Shown here: in pieces, positions 12,288-21,278 of the stretch | Layout: the number at the start of each line of letters is the position of its first letter | How positions within the stretch are numbered: position 1 is the stretch's first letter | Assembly: GCA_905182155.1 (NCBI GenBank) | Contig: CAJJAX010000001.1 | Coordinates: forward strand, 1-64,000 | Length of the DNA stretch: 64,000 bases | DNA from: an uncultured Pseudomonadales bacterium | Lineage (GTDB): Bacteria; Pseudomonadota; Gammaproteobacteria; Pseudomonadales; Azotimanducaceae | Direction: 5' to 3' | Position numbers and translations under genes: made by a program | Notes under the pieces: generated by a model | The model's input: the letters and a program-made list of their open reading frames with translations, nothing else | Told to the model about the DNA's origin: nothing | Databases searched by the model: none

Positions 12288-12297
12288 TTAAATTGGC

Positions 12298-13473
12298 TCA
12301 GACTGCCGCTAAGGCGTCATAGCCGTATAGGCGATCCATCGTTTGTTGCCCCGCCCAAGGGGTCACTCGGTTTCGAAGCCAGGTGAATGGCGCCCGCGCA
12401 TGAAAGACGCGCCCATTCCTTTTCGATGCCCGCTGGACGTAAGCCGTTCTGGGTTTTCGCAGGGTCTCATACCGCTTCAAACTGGTCTTGATCTGCGTGC
12501 CTTCGCTCAAACAACGGCTGAGAACCAACGCATCCTCAATGGCCATGGCCGCACCTTGAGCCATAAACGGTAAGGTTGCGTGACAGGCATCGCCTAACAG
12601 GGTCACCGGGCCCGTTCCCCAGCTTGGCAGTTCAGGCCGATCAAACAGCGCCCATTGATAAATCTGTGACGCATCAGAGGCAGCAATTAACTCCGAAATA
12701 ATCGGATGCCAGCCCTTAAAATCTTGCGCGACCTCGCAGCGGTTGCCCGGTTGGGTCCAGGACTCCTGGGTCCATTGTTTTTTTTCTAACACGCAGACAC
12801 AATTTACCCAATCCCCTTGCCCGACATTGTAGTGAACAAAATGCTGACCCGGCCCCCACCAAACCGTCACCGCCGGCGAAATCGAGCCGGCCTTGAGGCC
12901 CGCTGCGGGGACTAATAGCCGCCAAGCAACTTGGCCCGTGAACCTTGGCGGCTGATCCCCAAAGAGCCGCTCGCGGATGCTCGAATGAATGCCATCAGCA
13001 CCCACCAAGACCTGTCCGGTAAACGTCTGTTCAGCGCTTTGGAGTAAGACCGCATCGCCATCGAGTTTAAAATCGAGCACCTTGACCCCGAATCTAAGAT
13101 CAATCCGAGGATCTTGTTCAGCCGCGTCAATCAGCAAACGCATTAAGTCGGACCGCAGCAGATGGTAATAGGGCGCCCCAAACCGTTCGTTCATTTCTGA
13201 ACCCAGCTGCGTCTGATAAATCAGGGCCCCAGAGCGCCAATGCCGAAAGGCCGAGGACGCTGGCAGGCTCGCAGTCAACGCAAGTCCAGGCCCGAGTCCA
13301 ATGTGCTGCAAGACCTTGGTCGCATTGGGTGAGATTTGTATGCCCGCTCCCACAAATTCGGCGTCAGGATTGGCTTCAAGGACCGTCACCCGATGGCCGG
13401 CGCGACTCAAGCACAAGGCGTGGGTGAGCCCGCCAATGCCGGCCCCAACAATCAACACGTTTAATTGCTTCAT
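12298..13473 (-). CDS. FAD-dependent monooxygenase (salicylate hydroxylase-like)
   Basis: A 391-residue class A flavoprotein monooxygenase, which uses NAD(P)H and oxygen to hydroxylate an aromatic or related substrate. The dinucleotide-binding motif VLIVGAGIGGLTHALCLSRAG opens the protein, followed by the Glu-ended strand VTVLEAN, the DG motif LVGADGIHSSIRERLFG in the middle, and the second FAD motif VTLLGDACHATLPFMAQG near residue 285. The order and length match salicylate hydroxylase and 3-hydroxybenzoate 6-hydroxylase types. It is followed, in transcription order, only by a non-coding gap, and preceded by a VOC dioxygenase-like gene and a P450, which suggests an oxidative catabolic role. 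The exact substrate is not predictable. Confidence 0.85.
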   Translation of the reverse strand: MKQLNVLIVGAGIGGLTHALCLSRAGHRVTVLEANPDAEFVGAGIQISPNATKVLQHIGLGPGLALTASLPASSAFRHWRSGALIYQTQLGSEMNERFGAPYYHLLRSDLMRLLIDAAEQDPRIDLRFGVKVLDFKLDGDAVLLQSAEQTFTGQVLVGADGIHSSIRERLFGDQPPRFTGQVAWRLLVPAAGLKAGSISPAVTVWWGPGQHFVHYNVGQGDWVNCVCVLEKKQWTQESWTQPGNRCEVAQDFKGWHPIISELIAASDASQIYQWALFDRPELPSWGTGPVTLLGDACHATLPFMAQGAAMAIEDALVLSRCLSEGTQIKTSLKRYETLRKPRTAYVQRASKRNGRVFHARAPFTWLRNRVTPWAGQQTMDRLYGYDALAAV

Positions 13474-13574
13474 GGTGTCACTTAATCCCTCCTGCGGAAC
13501 CTTAAACCAATCTCGTTCACGTGGTTTTGCTCGAGCCGCCCGCTTTCACGGGCGCGCTCAATAGCGCTTTGCCA

Positions 13575-14105
13575 TCAAAGACCTTGTGCTGCCCGTCGCC
13601 GTGATTGGTAGTCCGCGACGGGTTCGAAACTCGGATCATGGCCAAATGTTTCTTGTAACCAAATCAAAGCCTCCGCTTCCGCCATGCTTGGATCCCAAGG
13701 CTTGCCCTGGGGTTGCGCCACATGCCAAGGCGTTTCCCAAAAGATCTCAATGCCATTGCCTTCCAGGTCATTAAAGTAAAACGACAGTGTATTGCCATGG
13801 GACAACGGATTAAGCATCAGCCCACTGACCGCTTTTAACTTGTCGTGAAACGCTTGAAGCTCACTGAAGCCAGCAACCCGAAAGGCAAAGTGATTAACTG
13901 AATTTGAGGGCGCTGCATCTTGACGCGTTGCCACCATGGCCAACTGGTGGTGTTCACTTGGATCCTGGCTCAGAAACACAATCTCTGGCGCGCCTTCTGC
14001 CAGGGGTCCTCGGTCGGTTACTTCAAACCCTAAGACCTCGCAATAAAACTGCAACATTGTTTGAAGATTTTGCACATACAGTACAGCGTGGGACCAAGTG
14101 AGCAT
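13575..14105 (-). CDS. VOC-family protein, extradiol dioxygenase-like
   Basis: A 176-residue protein of the glyoxalase/bleomycin-resistance/extradiol dioxygenase fold. SHAVLYVQNLQTMLQFYCEVLGFEV opens the first half with the first metal His, NHFAFRVAGFSELQAFHDKL carries the second, and FYFNDLEGNGIEIFWETPWH ends with the Glu ligand, a pattern common in catechol 2,3-dioxygenase-like proteins. It is longer than a simple epimerase, with a C-terminal tail rich in Trp, Glu and Arg. GGAGG lies six bases before the ATG. Neighbours are the FAD monooxygenase downstream and the P450 upstream, so ring or side-chain oxidation is a reasonable guess; glyoxalase-type chemistry is not excluded. Confidence 0.78.
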   Translation of the reverse strand: MLTWSHAVLYVQNLQTMLQFYCEVLGFEVTDRGPLAEGAPEIVFLSQDPSEHHQLAMVATRQDAAPSNSVNHFAFRVAGFSELQAFHDKLKAVSGLMLNPLSHGNTLSFYFNDLEGNGIEIFWETPWHVAQPQGKPWDPSMAEAEALIWLQETFGHDPSFEPVADYQSRRRAAQGL

Positions 14106-14154
14106 GACGGACCTCCTTGCGGTCTAGAAGAATGGGTTTACAACCGCCTGAACG

Positions 14155-15483
14155 TCACCGCGCTTCAAAGACAATGGGCAATCCATCCTTGGGTTTTGAA
14201 ATCGGTGATTGCTGCACCGGCATTTCATAGCCCTCGGGCACTGACCAACGGTAACGCTGCAACATTTCGTTCATGACCAGCTTAACCTGCATCTCCGCAA
14301 AGTGAAGGCCAATGCACATGTGCGCGCCACCACTAAACGGTACAAAACTGTAGGGATGTTGATCTGTCTTTTTATGCTCCGCCAAGAACCGTTCGGGTTT
14401 GAACGCATAGGGCTCATCCCAATAGTCAGCCATATAATGGGTGTGAATCGGGTAAGTTATCACCATTGATCCCGCCGGAATCTCATAACCCTCAAAGGCA
14501 AACGCCTTCAAACTATATTTAGGCAGCGTTGATAGTGGCGGATACAGGCGAAGGGCCTCCTTCATTACCGCCGCCAGCAAGGTCATTTCACTTAATGCAT
14601 CCTTTGACGCGTCTGCGGTTAGCGGTTGACTGGCTTCGAACAATTTTTGCTGCCAGGCCGGATGTTTTGCGAGCAGATAGGTCATGCTGGTGAGCGTACT
14701 GGTCGTGGTGTCATGAGCCGCCATCATGAGAAAAATCATATGGTCGACAATTTCCTGATCCGTATAACGATCACCCAACTCATCTTCTGCCCGGCACAAT
14801 AAAGAAAACATATCCTGGCCGTCACCCGCACGTTTTTCCGCGATCTGGGAGTGAAAATACGCGACCATCTCGGCCCGGGCACGAATTCCCCGCCAAAGCA
14901 GGTTGCCGGGAATTGGGATCGGGACTCTGGGCATCGACGCAGCAACCGTGGTTTCAAAGGCGCGATTGATGCGCGCCGCATCAGCACCCAAATCCATGCC
15001 CAAGAAAATGGTCGCCGCTAAATCCAGCGTAAGCTGTTTGAATTTAGAAAAGGTTTGGGTTGGGCCAGGTGCCAAGGGGTCATGCCAGTGGCCAAGCGCC
15101 GACTGGATTTGCGGCAGCATGGCAGCACGATACTGCTGCATGACGTGGCTCTTAAAACCCGCTTGCATCAGCCGGCGATGATAGCGATGGTCCTCACCGT
15201 CACGCAGCATCAATCCATTGGGAAATATCCGTCCAATGATCATATCCCAAGCTTTCTTATTTGACAGAATTTGGTCTGGGTTGAGCAAGCAGAGCTGGTG
15301 CGCATCGGCGCCAAACAGGTGCACCATCTGCATGCGGCCGGTCTTCTGCATCACCACGTTGCCGTGTTCTGCCTGTAACGCCTGGCCATGCTCCAAAGGA
15401 TTCCGATAGCTCTGCCGCAACATCCGGATAGATTTCAGAAAGCTGGTTTTGATCGGGGTTAAAGGTTGTAACGCGGGATTCAT
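14155..15483 (-). CDS. Cytochrome P450
   Basis: A 442-residue soluble bacterial P450 that would hydroxylate or otherwise oxidise a hydrophobic substrate with oxygen and two electrons. All core motifs are present: the I-helix oxygen-activation stretch MMAAHDTTTSTLTS, the K-helix EALRLYPP (ExxR), and the haem-binding loop FVPFSGGAHMCIGLHFAEMQ with the proximal Cys. No transmembrane anchor is seen at the N terminus. There is no ferredoxin or reductase gene beside it, so its redox partner must come from elsewhere. The long F-G region and PERFLAEHKK meander resemble CYP51/CYP120-like groups that act on sterols or retinoids, but class assignment by eye is weak. Confidence 0.93.
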   Translation of the reverse strand: MNPALQPLTPIKTSFLKSIRMLRQSYRNPLEHGQALQAEHGNVVMQKTGRMQMVHLFGADAHQLCLLNPDQILSNKKAWDMIIGRIFPNGLMLRDGEDHRYHRRLMQAGFKSHVMQQYRAAMLPQIQSALGHWHDPLAPGPTQTFSKFKQLTLDLAATIFLGMDLGADAARINRAFETTVAASMPRVPIPIPGNLLWRGIRARAEMVAYFHSQIAEKRAGDGQDMFSLLCRAEDELGDRYTDQEIVDHMIFLMMAAHDTTTSTLTSMTYLLAKHPAWQQKLFEASQPLTADASKDALSEMTLLAAVMKEALRLYPPLSTLPKYSLKAFAFEGYEIPAGSMVITYPIHTHYMADYWDEPYAFKPERFLAEHKKTDQHPYSFVPFSGGAHMCIGLHFAEMQVKLVMNEMLQRYRWSVPEGYEMPVQQSPISKPKDGLPIVFEAR

Positions 15484-15582
15484 AATGGTTTCCAGAAATT
15501 AACAATTGCCGAGCGTGCGACTCACGTCGATAGACGATTCGTGATCATCCCGCAGATTTAAACTGTGCCACGTAATCCCACA

Positions 15583-16092
15583 TCATTCCAAACGAATATC
15601 CAAGGCGAGGGCGTCCGCAATCTCGTTGAGCTGATCTTGGAGCACCGTCATCGAAACGGAAGCGGGCACTAAAATCTTGGCCTCGGCAAAAAAGGTTTGA
15701 TCGCCGGTCATCGGCGCAGGGCCAACACGGGTCTCAAGCTCGACCACATTCACCCCTTTTCCGAGCAGCGCCCCGGAAACCTCACTGAGTATGCCTGGGC
15801 GATCGGGGCCAATAATACTCAGGACAAACGATAACGCCTGTAAATCTTCTGGGCTTTCCGTTGGCGCTTCCAGCATCACCGAGATCCCCGGCATCGACTC
15901 TAGGTCCTGTACCAAACCAGCAAACACAGTATCCGGAACGCTGACCCGGGCAACCCCAGCAAACTTACCCGCCAGACGGGTCATCTGGCTTTCTAACCAA
16001 TTACCCCCCCGAGCCGTCACCCGCTGGCTCATATCCTGAACAATCCCAGGTCGGTCATCGCCAACAAACGTGATTACCAATTCTTTTTGCAT
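15583..16092 (-). CDS. Tandem ACT-domain protein, GcvR-like
   Basis: A 169-residue protein made of two ACT domains: VITFVGDDRPGIVQDMSQRVTARGGNW in the first half and LSIIGPDRPGILSEVSGALLGKGVNVVE in the second. The arrangement is that of GcvR, which represses the glycine cleavage system by binding GcvA, and of related stand-alone amino-acid sensors. The ORF track starts five codons upstream; I use the ATG at 16092, which has GGAG seven bases before it. No gcv gene or GcvA is in the window, and the gene sits between a P450 and an SDR, so it may sense another small molecule. Confidence 0.82.
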   Translation of the reverse strand: MQKELVITFVGDDRPGIVQDMSQRVTARGGNWLESQMTRLAGKFAGVARVSVPDTVFAGLVQDLESMPGISVMLEAPTESPEDLQALSFVLSIIGPDRPGILSEVSGALLGKGVNVVELETRVGPAPMTGDQTFFAEAKILVPASVSMTVLQDQLNEIADALALDIRLE

Positions 16093-16165
16093 GTCTCGCT
16101 CCACCACTTTTTGTGGCGCAATGATTAATCTGGCCCGTGCACCCCAGACCCGGCCTTAGACACGC

Positions 16166-16930
16166 TTAGTGATTCCACCAAGCTAGATCAGTGAAGGCGC
16201 GGAGGTCGAGTTCGTGGGTCCAAACAGAACGATGTTGCTGCGCCAAATGCAGATAGGTCTCGGCAATTTTCTCGGGCAGCATCAAACCATCATGGCCCAT
16301 CCCTTTGGATTCACGGAGCGCCTGAAACTGCTCCGCGCCCAACATTTTGCCAAGGGTATCCGGTGCATCCACCGCCCCATCAATCACAATGTGCGCCACA
16401 TGTATGCCATCGCCGGAAAGCTCGGCATTTAAGGATTGACACAACATCCGCCGGCCACCCATTGCGGCCGCATGAGAGTGCTGCCCCTGATTCCCTCGGA
16501 CCGCGGCCGTTGCTGAGGTCACGAGTATTGTGCCGTGACCCCGCGCGCGCATTGCGGGCACCACAGCTTGAGCCAGTCGAAACAGGCCAAACGTTGCCAT
16601 CCGCCAACCCATTTCAAAAGCCTTGTAAGAGGTGTCTTCCAAGCGCCTGGAGCCAATCTGCGCGCCGAGGTTATAGACGACGGTGTCGATCGGGCCGATG
16701 TCGCGCTCGATCATCGAAACCCGCTCCTCGATAACATTTTCTTCAACCGCATTCATTAAAAAGCCAGAAGCCGCACCACCGCTGTCCTGTATGCCATCAA
16801 TCAGGGTCTGCAAACCGGCCTCATTACTGCGACGCGCCAGCACCGCATGGTATCCAGCTTTGGCAAAATGCCCACCAACGGTACCGCCAATGCCGGCGCC
16901 GGCCCCTAGAACAAAACAAACAGGTAGCAT
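16166..16930 (-). CDS. SDR-family protein lacking the usual catalytic Tyr-x3-Lys
   Basis: A 254-residue Rossmann-fold protein with the nucleotide motif VLGAGAGIGGTVGGHFAKAG at the N terminus, VVYNLGAQ in place of the usual NNAG, and a serine in ILVTSATAAVRG. At the position where short-chain dehydrogenases carry Tyr-x-x-x-Lys the sequence reads HSHAAAMGGRRML, so both Tyr and Lys are absent. IHVAHIVIDGAVDAPDTLGKML resembles a subgroup of SDRs annotated only as oxidoreductases. It may bind NAD(P) but use different chemistry, or act as a non-catalytic partner. A GGAG site precedes the ATG by nine bases. It lies between the ACT protein and an MBL hydrolase. Confidence 0.82.
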   Translation of the reverse strand: MLPVCFVLGAGAGIGGTVGGHFAKAGYHAVLARRSNEAGLQTLIDGIQDSGGAASGFLMNAVEENVIEERVSMIERDIGPIDTVVYNLGAQIGSRRLEDTSYKAFEMGWRMATFGLFRLAQAVVPAMRARGHGTILVTSATAAVRGNQGQHSHAAAMGGRRMLCQSLNAELSGDGIHVAHIVIDGAVDAPDTLGKMLGAEQFQALRESKGMGHDGLMLPEKIAETYLHLAQQHRSVWTHELDLRAFTDLAWWNH

Positions 16931-16968
16931 CTGTTAACACTCCTTTTGATTACACCGGTCCATGGTGA

Positions 16969-17748
16969 CTACCAATCGTTTCGACGCTTCCTCAGCGCGA
17001 GGAAAGTGGCCTCATCATTGGCATTGTCGAGCGCAAGATTCTGACGAATCTCCTCGCTGCCCAATCTGAAAAACGCGTTGATTGATCGCTCATCGCCTAT
17101 CGTTGTTAGGGTCTGCAATTGGCCAGGGTCATTGCCCGCAACCCGACCTAGCCACTGTGTCGCAACCGTGTTGCTCGGCTCAAGGTGCAGGGTAAAGCGC
17201 AAGTTATTTTCCAAATAATCGTGGCCGGGATAAACAATCACCGCGTCACTCAGTGTGTGAAACTGCGCTCGAACCGTTTGGTAAAGTGCTTCAGGGCTAC
17301 CGCCATTATGACAATTGCCCACACCGGCGTTAAATAAAGTATCGCCGGTGAACACGGCTTCTGGCTCACCACCGGTTGTAATCAAAAAACAAAGATGCGC
17401 AAAAGTATGACCTGGCGTGTCCATGACCGTCATGACAACGGCCGGCGCGAGCTCAATGGTTTCACCCGCGGTTAACGCGCGAGTCATACCGGGAATTTTA
17501 CCTTCCCCATTTTTGTGGGCCCAAACCTCGCACTGATGGGCCGCCACCAGAGCCTCGTTGCCCCGGGTATGATCCCAGTGCTCATGGGTATTAATAATAG
17601 CCTTAAGACTGAGGCCATTATCCTTTAGCAGCCGATTAGTAATGGCATCATCCCAGGGGTCTATCGCAATGGCGCTACCGTCCTTGAGCTCGATAACGTA
17701 GGTAAAGTTATCTAACGCACTCTGTGTGTAGACTTGATGGATTTTCAT
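16969..17748 (-). CDS. MBL-fold metallo-hydrolase, glyoxalase II-like
   Basis: A 259-residue metallo-beta-lactamase fold hydrolase. The metal motif is NTHEHWDHTRGN, followed by MDTPGHTFAHLCF and a third His in YPGHDYLENN, the usual order of hydroxyacylglutathione hydrolases (GloB), which release lactate from lactoylglutathione. The C-terminal part (FRLGSEEIRQNLAL) does not clearly match the substrate-binding tail of GloB, so a broader thioesterase role is possible. The ORF track starts at 17790, but the ATG at 17748 (MKIHQVYTQSALDNF) has GGGGGT just upstream and matches the fold start. Confidence 0.8.
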   Translation of the reverse strand: MKIHQVYTQSALDNFTYVIELKDGSAIAIDPWDDAITNRLLKDNGLSLKAIINTHEHWDHTRGNEALVAAHQCEVWAHKNGEGKIPGMTRALTAGETIELAPAVVMTVMDTPGHTFAHLCFLITTGGEPEAVFTGDTLFNAGVGNCHNGGSPEALYQTVRAQFHTLSDAVIVYPGHDYLENNLRFTLHLEPSNTVATQWLGRVAGNDPGQLQTLTTIGDERSINAFFRLGSEEIRQNLALDNANDEATFLALRKRRNDW

Positions 17749-17812
17749 CGTGACCCCCAGATAGAATCCGATTAGTCGGGTGCAATGCACGGGGTAGGGC
17801 TATCCCACAACA

Positions 17813-18292
17813 TCACAACCACCCAGCGACGCGCAGCGCAGCCATTAGTAATGCGGTTATAAGGCCAGCAGCAATATCGTCGAGCATAATCCCAAGACCA
17901 CCATCGACGTGTTTATCCAACCAACCGATCGGCCATGGCTTGACGATATCGAACAATCGAAACAAGCCAAAGGCCAACAGCAACCAAATTGGCTCTAACG
18001 GCACGAAACAGCAGGCGATCAACATCCCGATGATTTCATCCCAAACAATACAACCGGGATCTTTGATTTGAAGACGCGCGGCAGCCCGGCCACAAACCCA
18101 AATGCCACCGACAAAACCAACGGCAACCAAGCCCACATAAACGCCTGGAGGCAGCTGCGCCATCGCGCAATAAACCAGCAAGCCCACCACACTGCCCGCG
18201 GTACCAGGCCCTTTCTTAACAAGCCCCGAGCCAAAGCCTAACGCCAACATGAGCGTTGGGCTTTTTAACAAATGGGTAAACGTTGGCGTCAT
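17813..18292 (-). CDS. pgpA: Phosphatidylglycerophosphatase A
   Basis: A 159-residue inner-membrane enzyme that removes phosphate from phosphatidylglycerol phosphate. FGSGLVKKGPGTAGSVVGL near the N terminus and the acidic motif VWDEIIGML are typical of PgpA, as are LFRLFDIVKPWPIGWLDKH and GGLGIMLDDIAAG in the C-terminal half. Three to four hydrophobic segments are evident. It overlaps thiL by four bases (ATGA), the common thiL-pgpA arrangement, and is the last gene of the nrdR-to-pgpA run. Confidence 0.95.
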   Translation of the reverse strand: MTPTFTHLLKSPTLMLALGFGSGLVKKGPGTAGSVVGLLVYCAMAQLPPGVYVGLVAVGFVGGIWVCGRAAARLQIKDPGCIVWDEIIGMLIACCFVPLEPIWLLLAFGLFRLFDIVKPWPIGWLDKHVDGGLGIMLDDIAAGLITALLMAALRVAGWL

Positions 18293-19263
18293 GAGAAATG
18301 CCGGTATCCGGCCGCTTTGATCAACGCCGACTCAGTGACCGCCTCCGGCAGATTCTCGAACGCGACCCCTGGTTCAGCTTTTGTCACGCCAATGCGGGTG
18401 AGCGGGAGCGACAGTTTCAGCGACAACCGTTCGATCTCTGCACGCGCCGTGGCGGGCGCCATAAAACACAGTTCGTAGTCGTCACCAGCGGTTAGAAAGT
18501 GCTTCAGCGCAGCCCCTGGGCTCTCAGCAGTAGACTGCAACAGCTCATCAAAAGCCATAGCCTGCGCATTCAAACAAGCCCCGAGTGCGCTGCTGTCCAA
18601 CAAATGCAGCAGGTCTGCCAAAACCCCATCAGAAACATCAATCATTGCTGACGCCAGACCCCGTAGGTGCTGGCCTAACAACAGCCGCGGCTCTGGCGCG
18701 AGATAATGTTTGGCGAGGTTAGCCGCAGGTTGTTGGCCGGACAAAATCTTTGACAAGGCAAGGCCCGCTCGACCCGGCCAACCGCTGACGTAAATGTCCT
18801 CGCCGGCCGACGCGCCACTGCGGGTGACATACGCACCGGTTGGCACTGAGCCTATAACCGTCCAGGTCAAGGAGAGCTCACGGCCACGACTGATGTTGCC
18901 GCCAACCAGTGGTAACTGCCAATCGGTTATCAATCCGGACAAGGCATTAGAAAATGAGGCCAACCAATCGGGCAAGGCCACAACCAGGGTGAGCGCGCCG
19001 GTCACGGCAAGGGGTTCACTACCCATCGCAGCAAGATCACTCACCGCTGCCGCAAGCGTTCTGCGCGCGACGAGCGCCCCTTCGGCGCCAACTGGGAAAT
19101 GGACGCCCTCGATGAACGTATCCGATGACACGCAGAGCTGATGACCCATAGGCGGGCTTAAAACAGCGCAATCATCACCCGGTCCGAGCACCGTATGCAG
19201 GCCCTGCCATTGTCCTAGGGGCGTAAAGTATCGATCAATAATTTCAAATTCAGAGAGGCTCAT
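18289..19263 (-). CDS. thiL: Thiamine-monophosphate kinase
   Basis: A 324-residue PurM/AIR-synthase-like kinase that phosphorylates thiamine monophosphate to the active cofactor thiamine diphosphate. Motifs are LGPGDDCAVL near the N terminus, SDTFIEGVHFP, LAAAVSDLAAMGSEP, GGNISRG and ASAMIDVSDGVLADL, followed by TAGDDYELCF. It is translationally coupled at both ends: a four-base overlap with nusB upstream and with pgpA downstream. The nusB-thiL-pgpA order is conserved in many gammaproteobacteria. Confidence 0.96.
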   Translation of the reverse strand: MSLSEFEIIDRYFTPLGQWQGLHTVLGPGDDCAVLSPPMGHQLCVSSDTFIEGVHFPVGAEGALVARRTLAAAVSDLAAMGSEPLAVTGALTLVVALPDWLASFSNALSGLITDWQLPLVGGNISRGRELSLTWTVIGSVPTGAYVTRSGASAGEDIYVSGWPGRAGLALSKILSGQQPAANLAKHYLAPEPRLLLGQHLRGLASAMIDVSDGVLADLLHLLDSSALGACLNAQAMAFDELLQSTAESPGAALKHFLTAGDDYELCFMAPATARAEIERLSLKLSLPLTRIGVTKAEPGVAFENLPEAVTESALIKAAGYRHFS

Positions 19264-19703
19264 CGAACCCGCAGTGCACCGACTTCAATCGACCGAAAGG
19301 TCATGGCCAAGCGATCCAAAATCGAATTCACGTACTTATAGCTGTCTGTTGCACCAAAGATTTTGGCCAGGTCGACCGATTCGGTAATCACAACCTTGAA
19401 GGGAATTTCGATGTGAGCTGACAGTTCGAAGGCGCCGAGCAGCAGAATGCTCTTTTCGACCGGATCAATTTGCCCGGGTTCGCGATCAAGCAATTCGCTG
19501 ATCTGAAGCCAAAGCGCGGCCTTTTGTTGGCTGACCCCCAACACCAACGCTTCAAAATAGGCCACATCAGCCCGTTTCAAATCATTGTCTTCAAGAAACT
19601 CTTTGATCACTTGACTGGGAGAACTCTCCAGAAAGTGGAGCTGATATAACGCTTGAACCGCGAGCTTTCGGGCTCTGTGCCGAGCGGATGGGGTGGATTT
19701 CAT
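19260..19703 (-). CDS. nusB: Transcription antitermination protein NusB
   Basis: A 147-residue helical RNA-binding protein that, with NusE (S10), binds boxA and supports processive rRNA transcription. [19 protein letters not shown] opens the protein and [32 protein letters not shown] is the highly conserved C-terminal part. It overlaps ribH and thiL by four bases each, as in the classical ribH-nusB-thiL cluster. Confidence 0.96.
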   Translation of the reverse strand: MKSTPSARHRARKLAVQALYQLHFLESSPSQVIKEFLEDNDLKRADVAYFEALVLGVSQQKAALWLQISELLDREPGQIDPVEKSILLLGAFELSAHIEIPFKVVITESVDLAKIFGATDSYKYVNSILDRLAMTFRSIEVGALRVR

Positions 19704-20167
19704 GCCATTTTTCTTATGAGATTGATCATCTCAAGAGCAGTCATCGCGGCATCTGCGCCCTTATTACCCGCTTTGGTCCCAGCGCGTTCAATCGCTTGCT
19801 CGATGGTATCGGTCGTGAGCACGCCAAAGACCACCGGCTTACCCGTTTTTAATGCAACCGCGGTCACGCCACTCGCCGCTTGACCGGCGACATAGTCAAA
19901 ATGCGGTGTACCGCCCCGAATCACGGCCCCTAACGTAATCACCGCCGCACAATCCGATTGTTCCGCCGCAAGTTGCGCCGCGAGTGGAATCTCAAAAGCC
20001 CCTGGTACTTTCACAACCGTTATGTGTTTGTCTTGGACACCATGCCGCTTGAGCGCCGTGAGCGCGCCATTCAACAAGCTTTCAACGATCAACTCATTAA
20101 ATCGTGCAACAACGATCGTAATCCCAGCGGTACTGGCCACCAAATCGCCTTCAATTAATCGGGTCAT
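19700..20167 (-). CDS. ribH: 6,7-Dimethyl-8-ribityllumazine synthase
   Basis: A 155-residue lumazine synthase that condenses 5-amino-6-ribitylaminouracil with 3,4-dihydroxy-2-butanone 4-phosphate in the penultimate step of riboflavin formation, usually as a capsid-like assembly. Motifs [57 protein letters not shown] and [24 protein letters not shown] are all present, including the catalytic His in the RGGTPHFD loop. Riboflavin synthase and ribB, often placed between ribD and ribH, are not in this window. Confidence 0.96.
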   Translation of the reverse strand: MTRLIEGDLVASTAGITIVVARFNELIVESLLNGALTALKRHGVQDKHITVVKVPGAFEIPLAAQLAAEQSDCAAVITLGAVIRGGTPHFDYVAGQAASGVTAVALKTGKPVVFGVLTTDTIEQAIERAGTKAGNKGADAAMTALEMINLIRKMA

Positions 20168-20195
20168 GCCTGAGTCGTCCTTTGAACAGTTGGGA

Positions 20196-21278
20196 TCAGT
20201 CGGGTTTTAAAACCAACTTTAAATCGGGTCCAATCCTGCGCGTATCGCTGAGCGACCAGCCGCGCAGGTCGCTCATCTTATCAAGTTCTGGAAGTTGAAG
20301 TAACGGCTTACCCGCACCCATAAACTTCGGCGCTAAAAACAACACCAATTCATCGACTAAGTTCGCTTGCATGACCGCACCCGCCAGGGTCGGCCCGCAT
20401 TCCACTAAAACTTCCAAAACGCCTTTCGCCGCCAGCGCTTCAAAAAAAAGCGGCAAGTCGATCTGACCGTTGGCATTGAGTTTGGTTTTGAGCGCATTGG
20501 GATGGGGATTGAGCGCCTCTAACCCGCAGACCTGACGGGCCAAAGGGTTCCCATAGACTTTGGCAGCGAGCGCTGTCCGACTTTGACTATCTAAAACATA
20601 GACCGGTTTTGGCCGAGATAAAATAAGGTCGCTGTAATTCGGGTCTATTCGAGGATCTCGGACGGTGAGTTCTGGATCATCCGTGAGCACTGTATTGGCA
20701 CCGGTCACAATCGCAGAACTTTGGGCGCGCAATCTTTGAACCTCGAGCCTGGCTGCGGGCGACGTAATCCACTGGCTCTCGCCATTCGGCAACGCGGTAA
20801 AACCGTCTAGGGTCGCGGCGAGCTTCAACCGAACATAGGGCTTGCCCTCGCTGTGGGTCTTTTCATGCCCAGGATTCAACGCCCGAGCACCCTCGAGGTC
20901 ACCGTCTCGAATGACCTCAATCCCCGCGGCTTCGAGTAGGTCGAATCCAGTGCCTCTATTTCTAGCGTGGGGGTCTGGCGCGGCGGCAACAACCCGCGCA
21001 ACCCCAGCCTTGATTAATGCCTGGGCGCAGGACGGCGTTCGGCCATGATAGCTACACGGCTCCAAGGTGACATAGGCGGTTGCGCCAGTAACCGATTCGG
21101 TTGCATTGGCGAGGGCCTCGGCCTCGGCATGGGGGCCACCCGCGGTCTGATGGAACCCTTCACCTATCACCCGACCATCACGCACCAAGACGCAACCAAC
21201 CCGCGGATTAGGATCTGTGGTAAATCGGCCTTGTTGCGCCAGACGAAAAGCTTGCGCCAAAAATGTTTGATCCATCAC
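20196..21278 (-). CDS. ribD: Bifunctional pyrimidine deaminase/reductase
   Basis: A 360-residue two-domain enzyme for steps two and three of the riboflavin pathway. The N-terminal zinc deaminase has [13 protein letters not shown] and [19 protein letters not shown], and the C-terminal NADPH reductase has [38 protein letters not shown] and [20 protein letters not shown]. Length matches E. coli RibD (367). It overlaps nrdR upstream by four bases and is followed by ribH after 28 bases. Confidence 0.96.
   Translation of the reverse strand: MMDQTFLAQAFRLAQQGRFTTDPNPRVGCVLVRDGRVIGEGFHQTAGGPHAEAEALANATESVTGATAYVTLEPCSYHGRTPSCAQALIKAGVARVVAAAPDPHARNRGTGFDLLEAAGIEVIRDGDLEGARALNPGHEKTHSEGKPYVRLKLAATLDGFTALPNGESQWITSPAARLEVQRLRAQSSAIVTGANTVLTDDPELTVRDPRIDPNYSDLILSRPKPVYVLDSQSRTALAAKVYGNPLARQVCGLEALNPHPNALKTKLNANGQIDLPLFFEALAAKGVLEVLVECGPTLAGAVMQANLVDELVLFLAPKFMGAGKPLLQLPELDKMSDLRGWSLSDTRRIGPDLKLVLKPD

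Larger units (their letters stand above)
11832..12297. other. 466-base intergenic region with repeats and hairpins
   Basis: No gene is supported here between the catabolic dehydrogenase run and the FAD monooxygenase, both on the minus strand. It contains a GC hairpin just upstream of the dehydrogenase ribosome site, a 7-bp stem hairpin at 12128-12144 and a TTTGG pentanucleotide repeat at 12252-12287. The dehydrogenase promoter should lie here, but I cannot point to a convincing -35/-10 pair. Confidence 0.6.
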
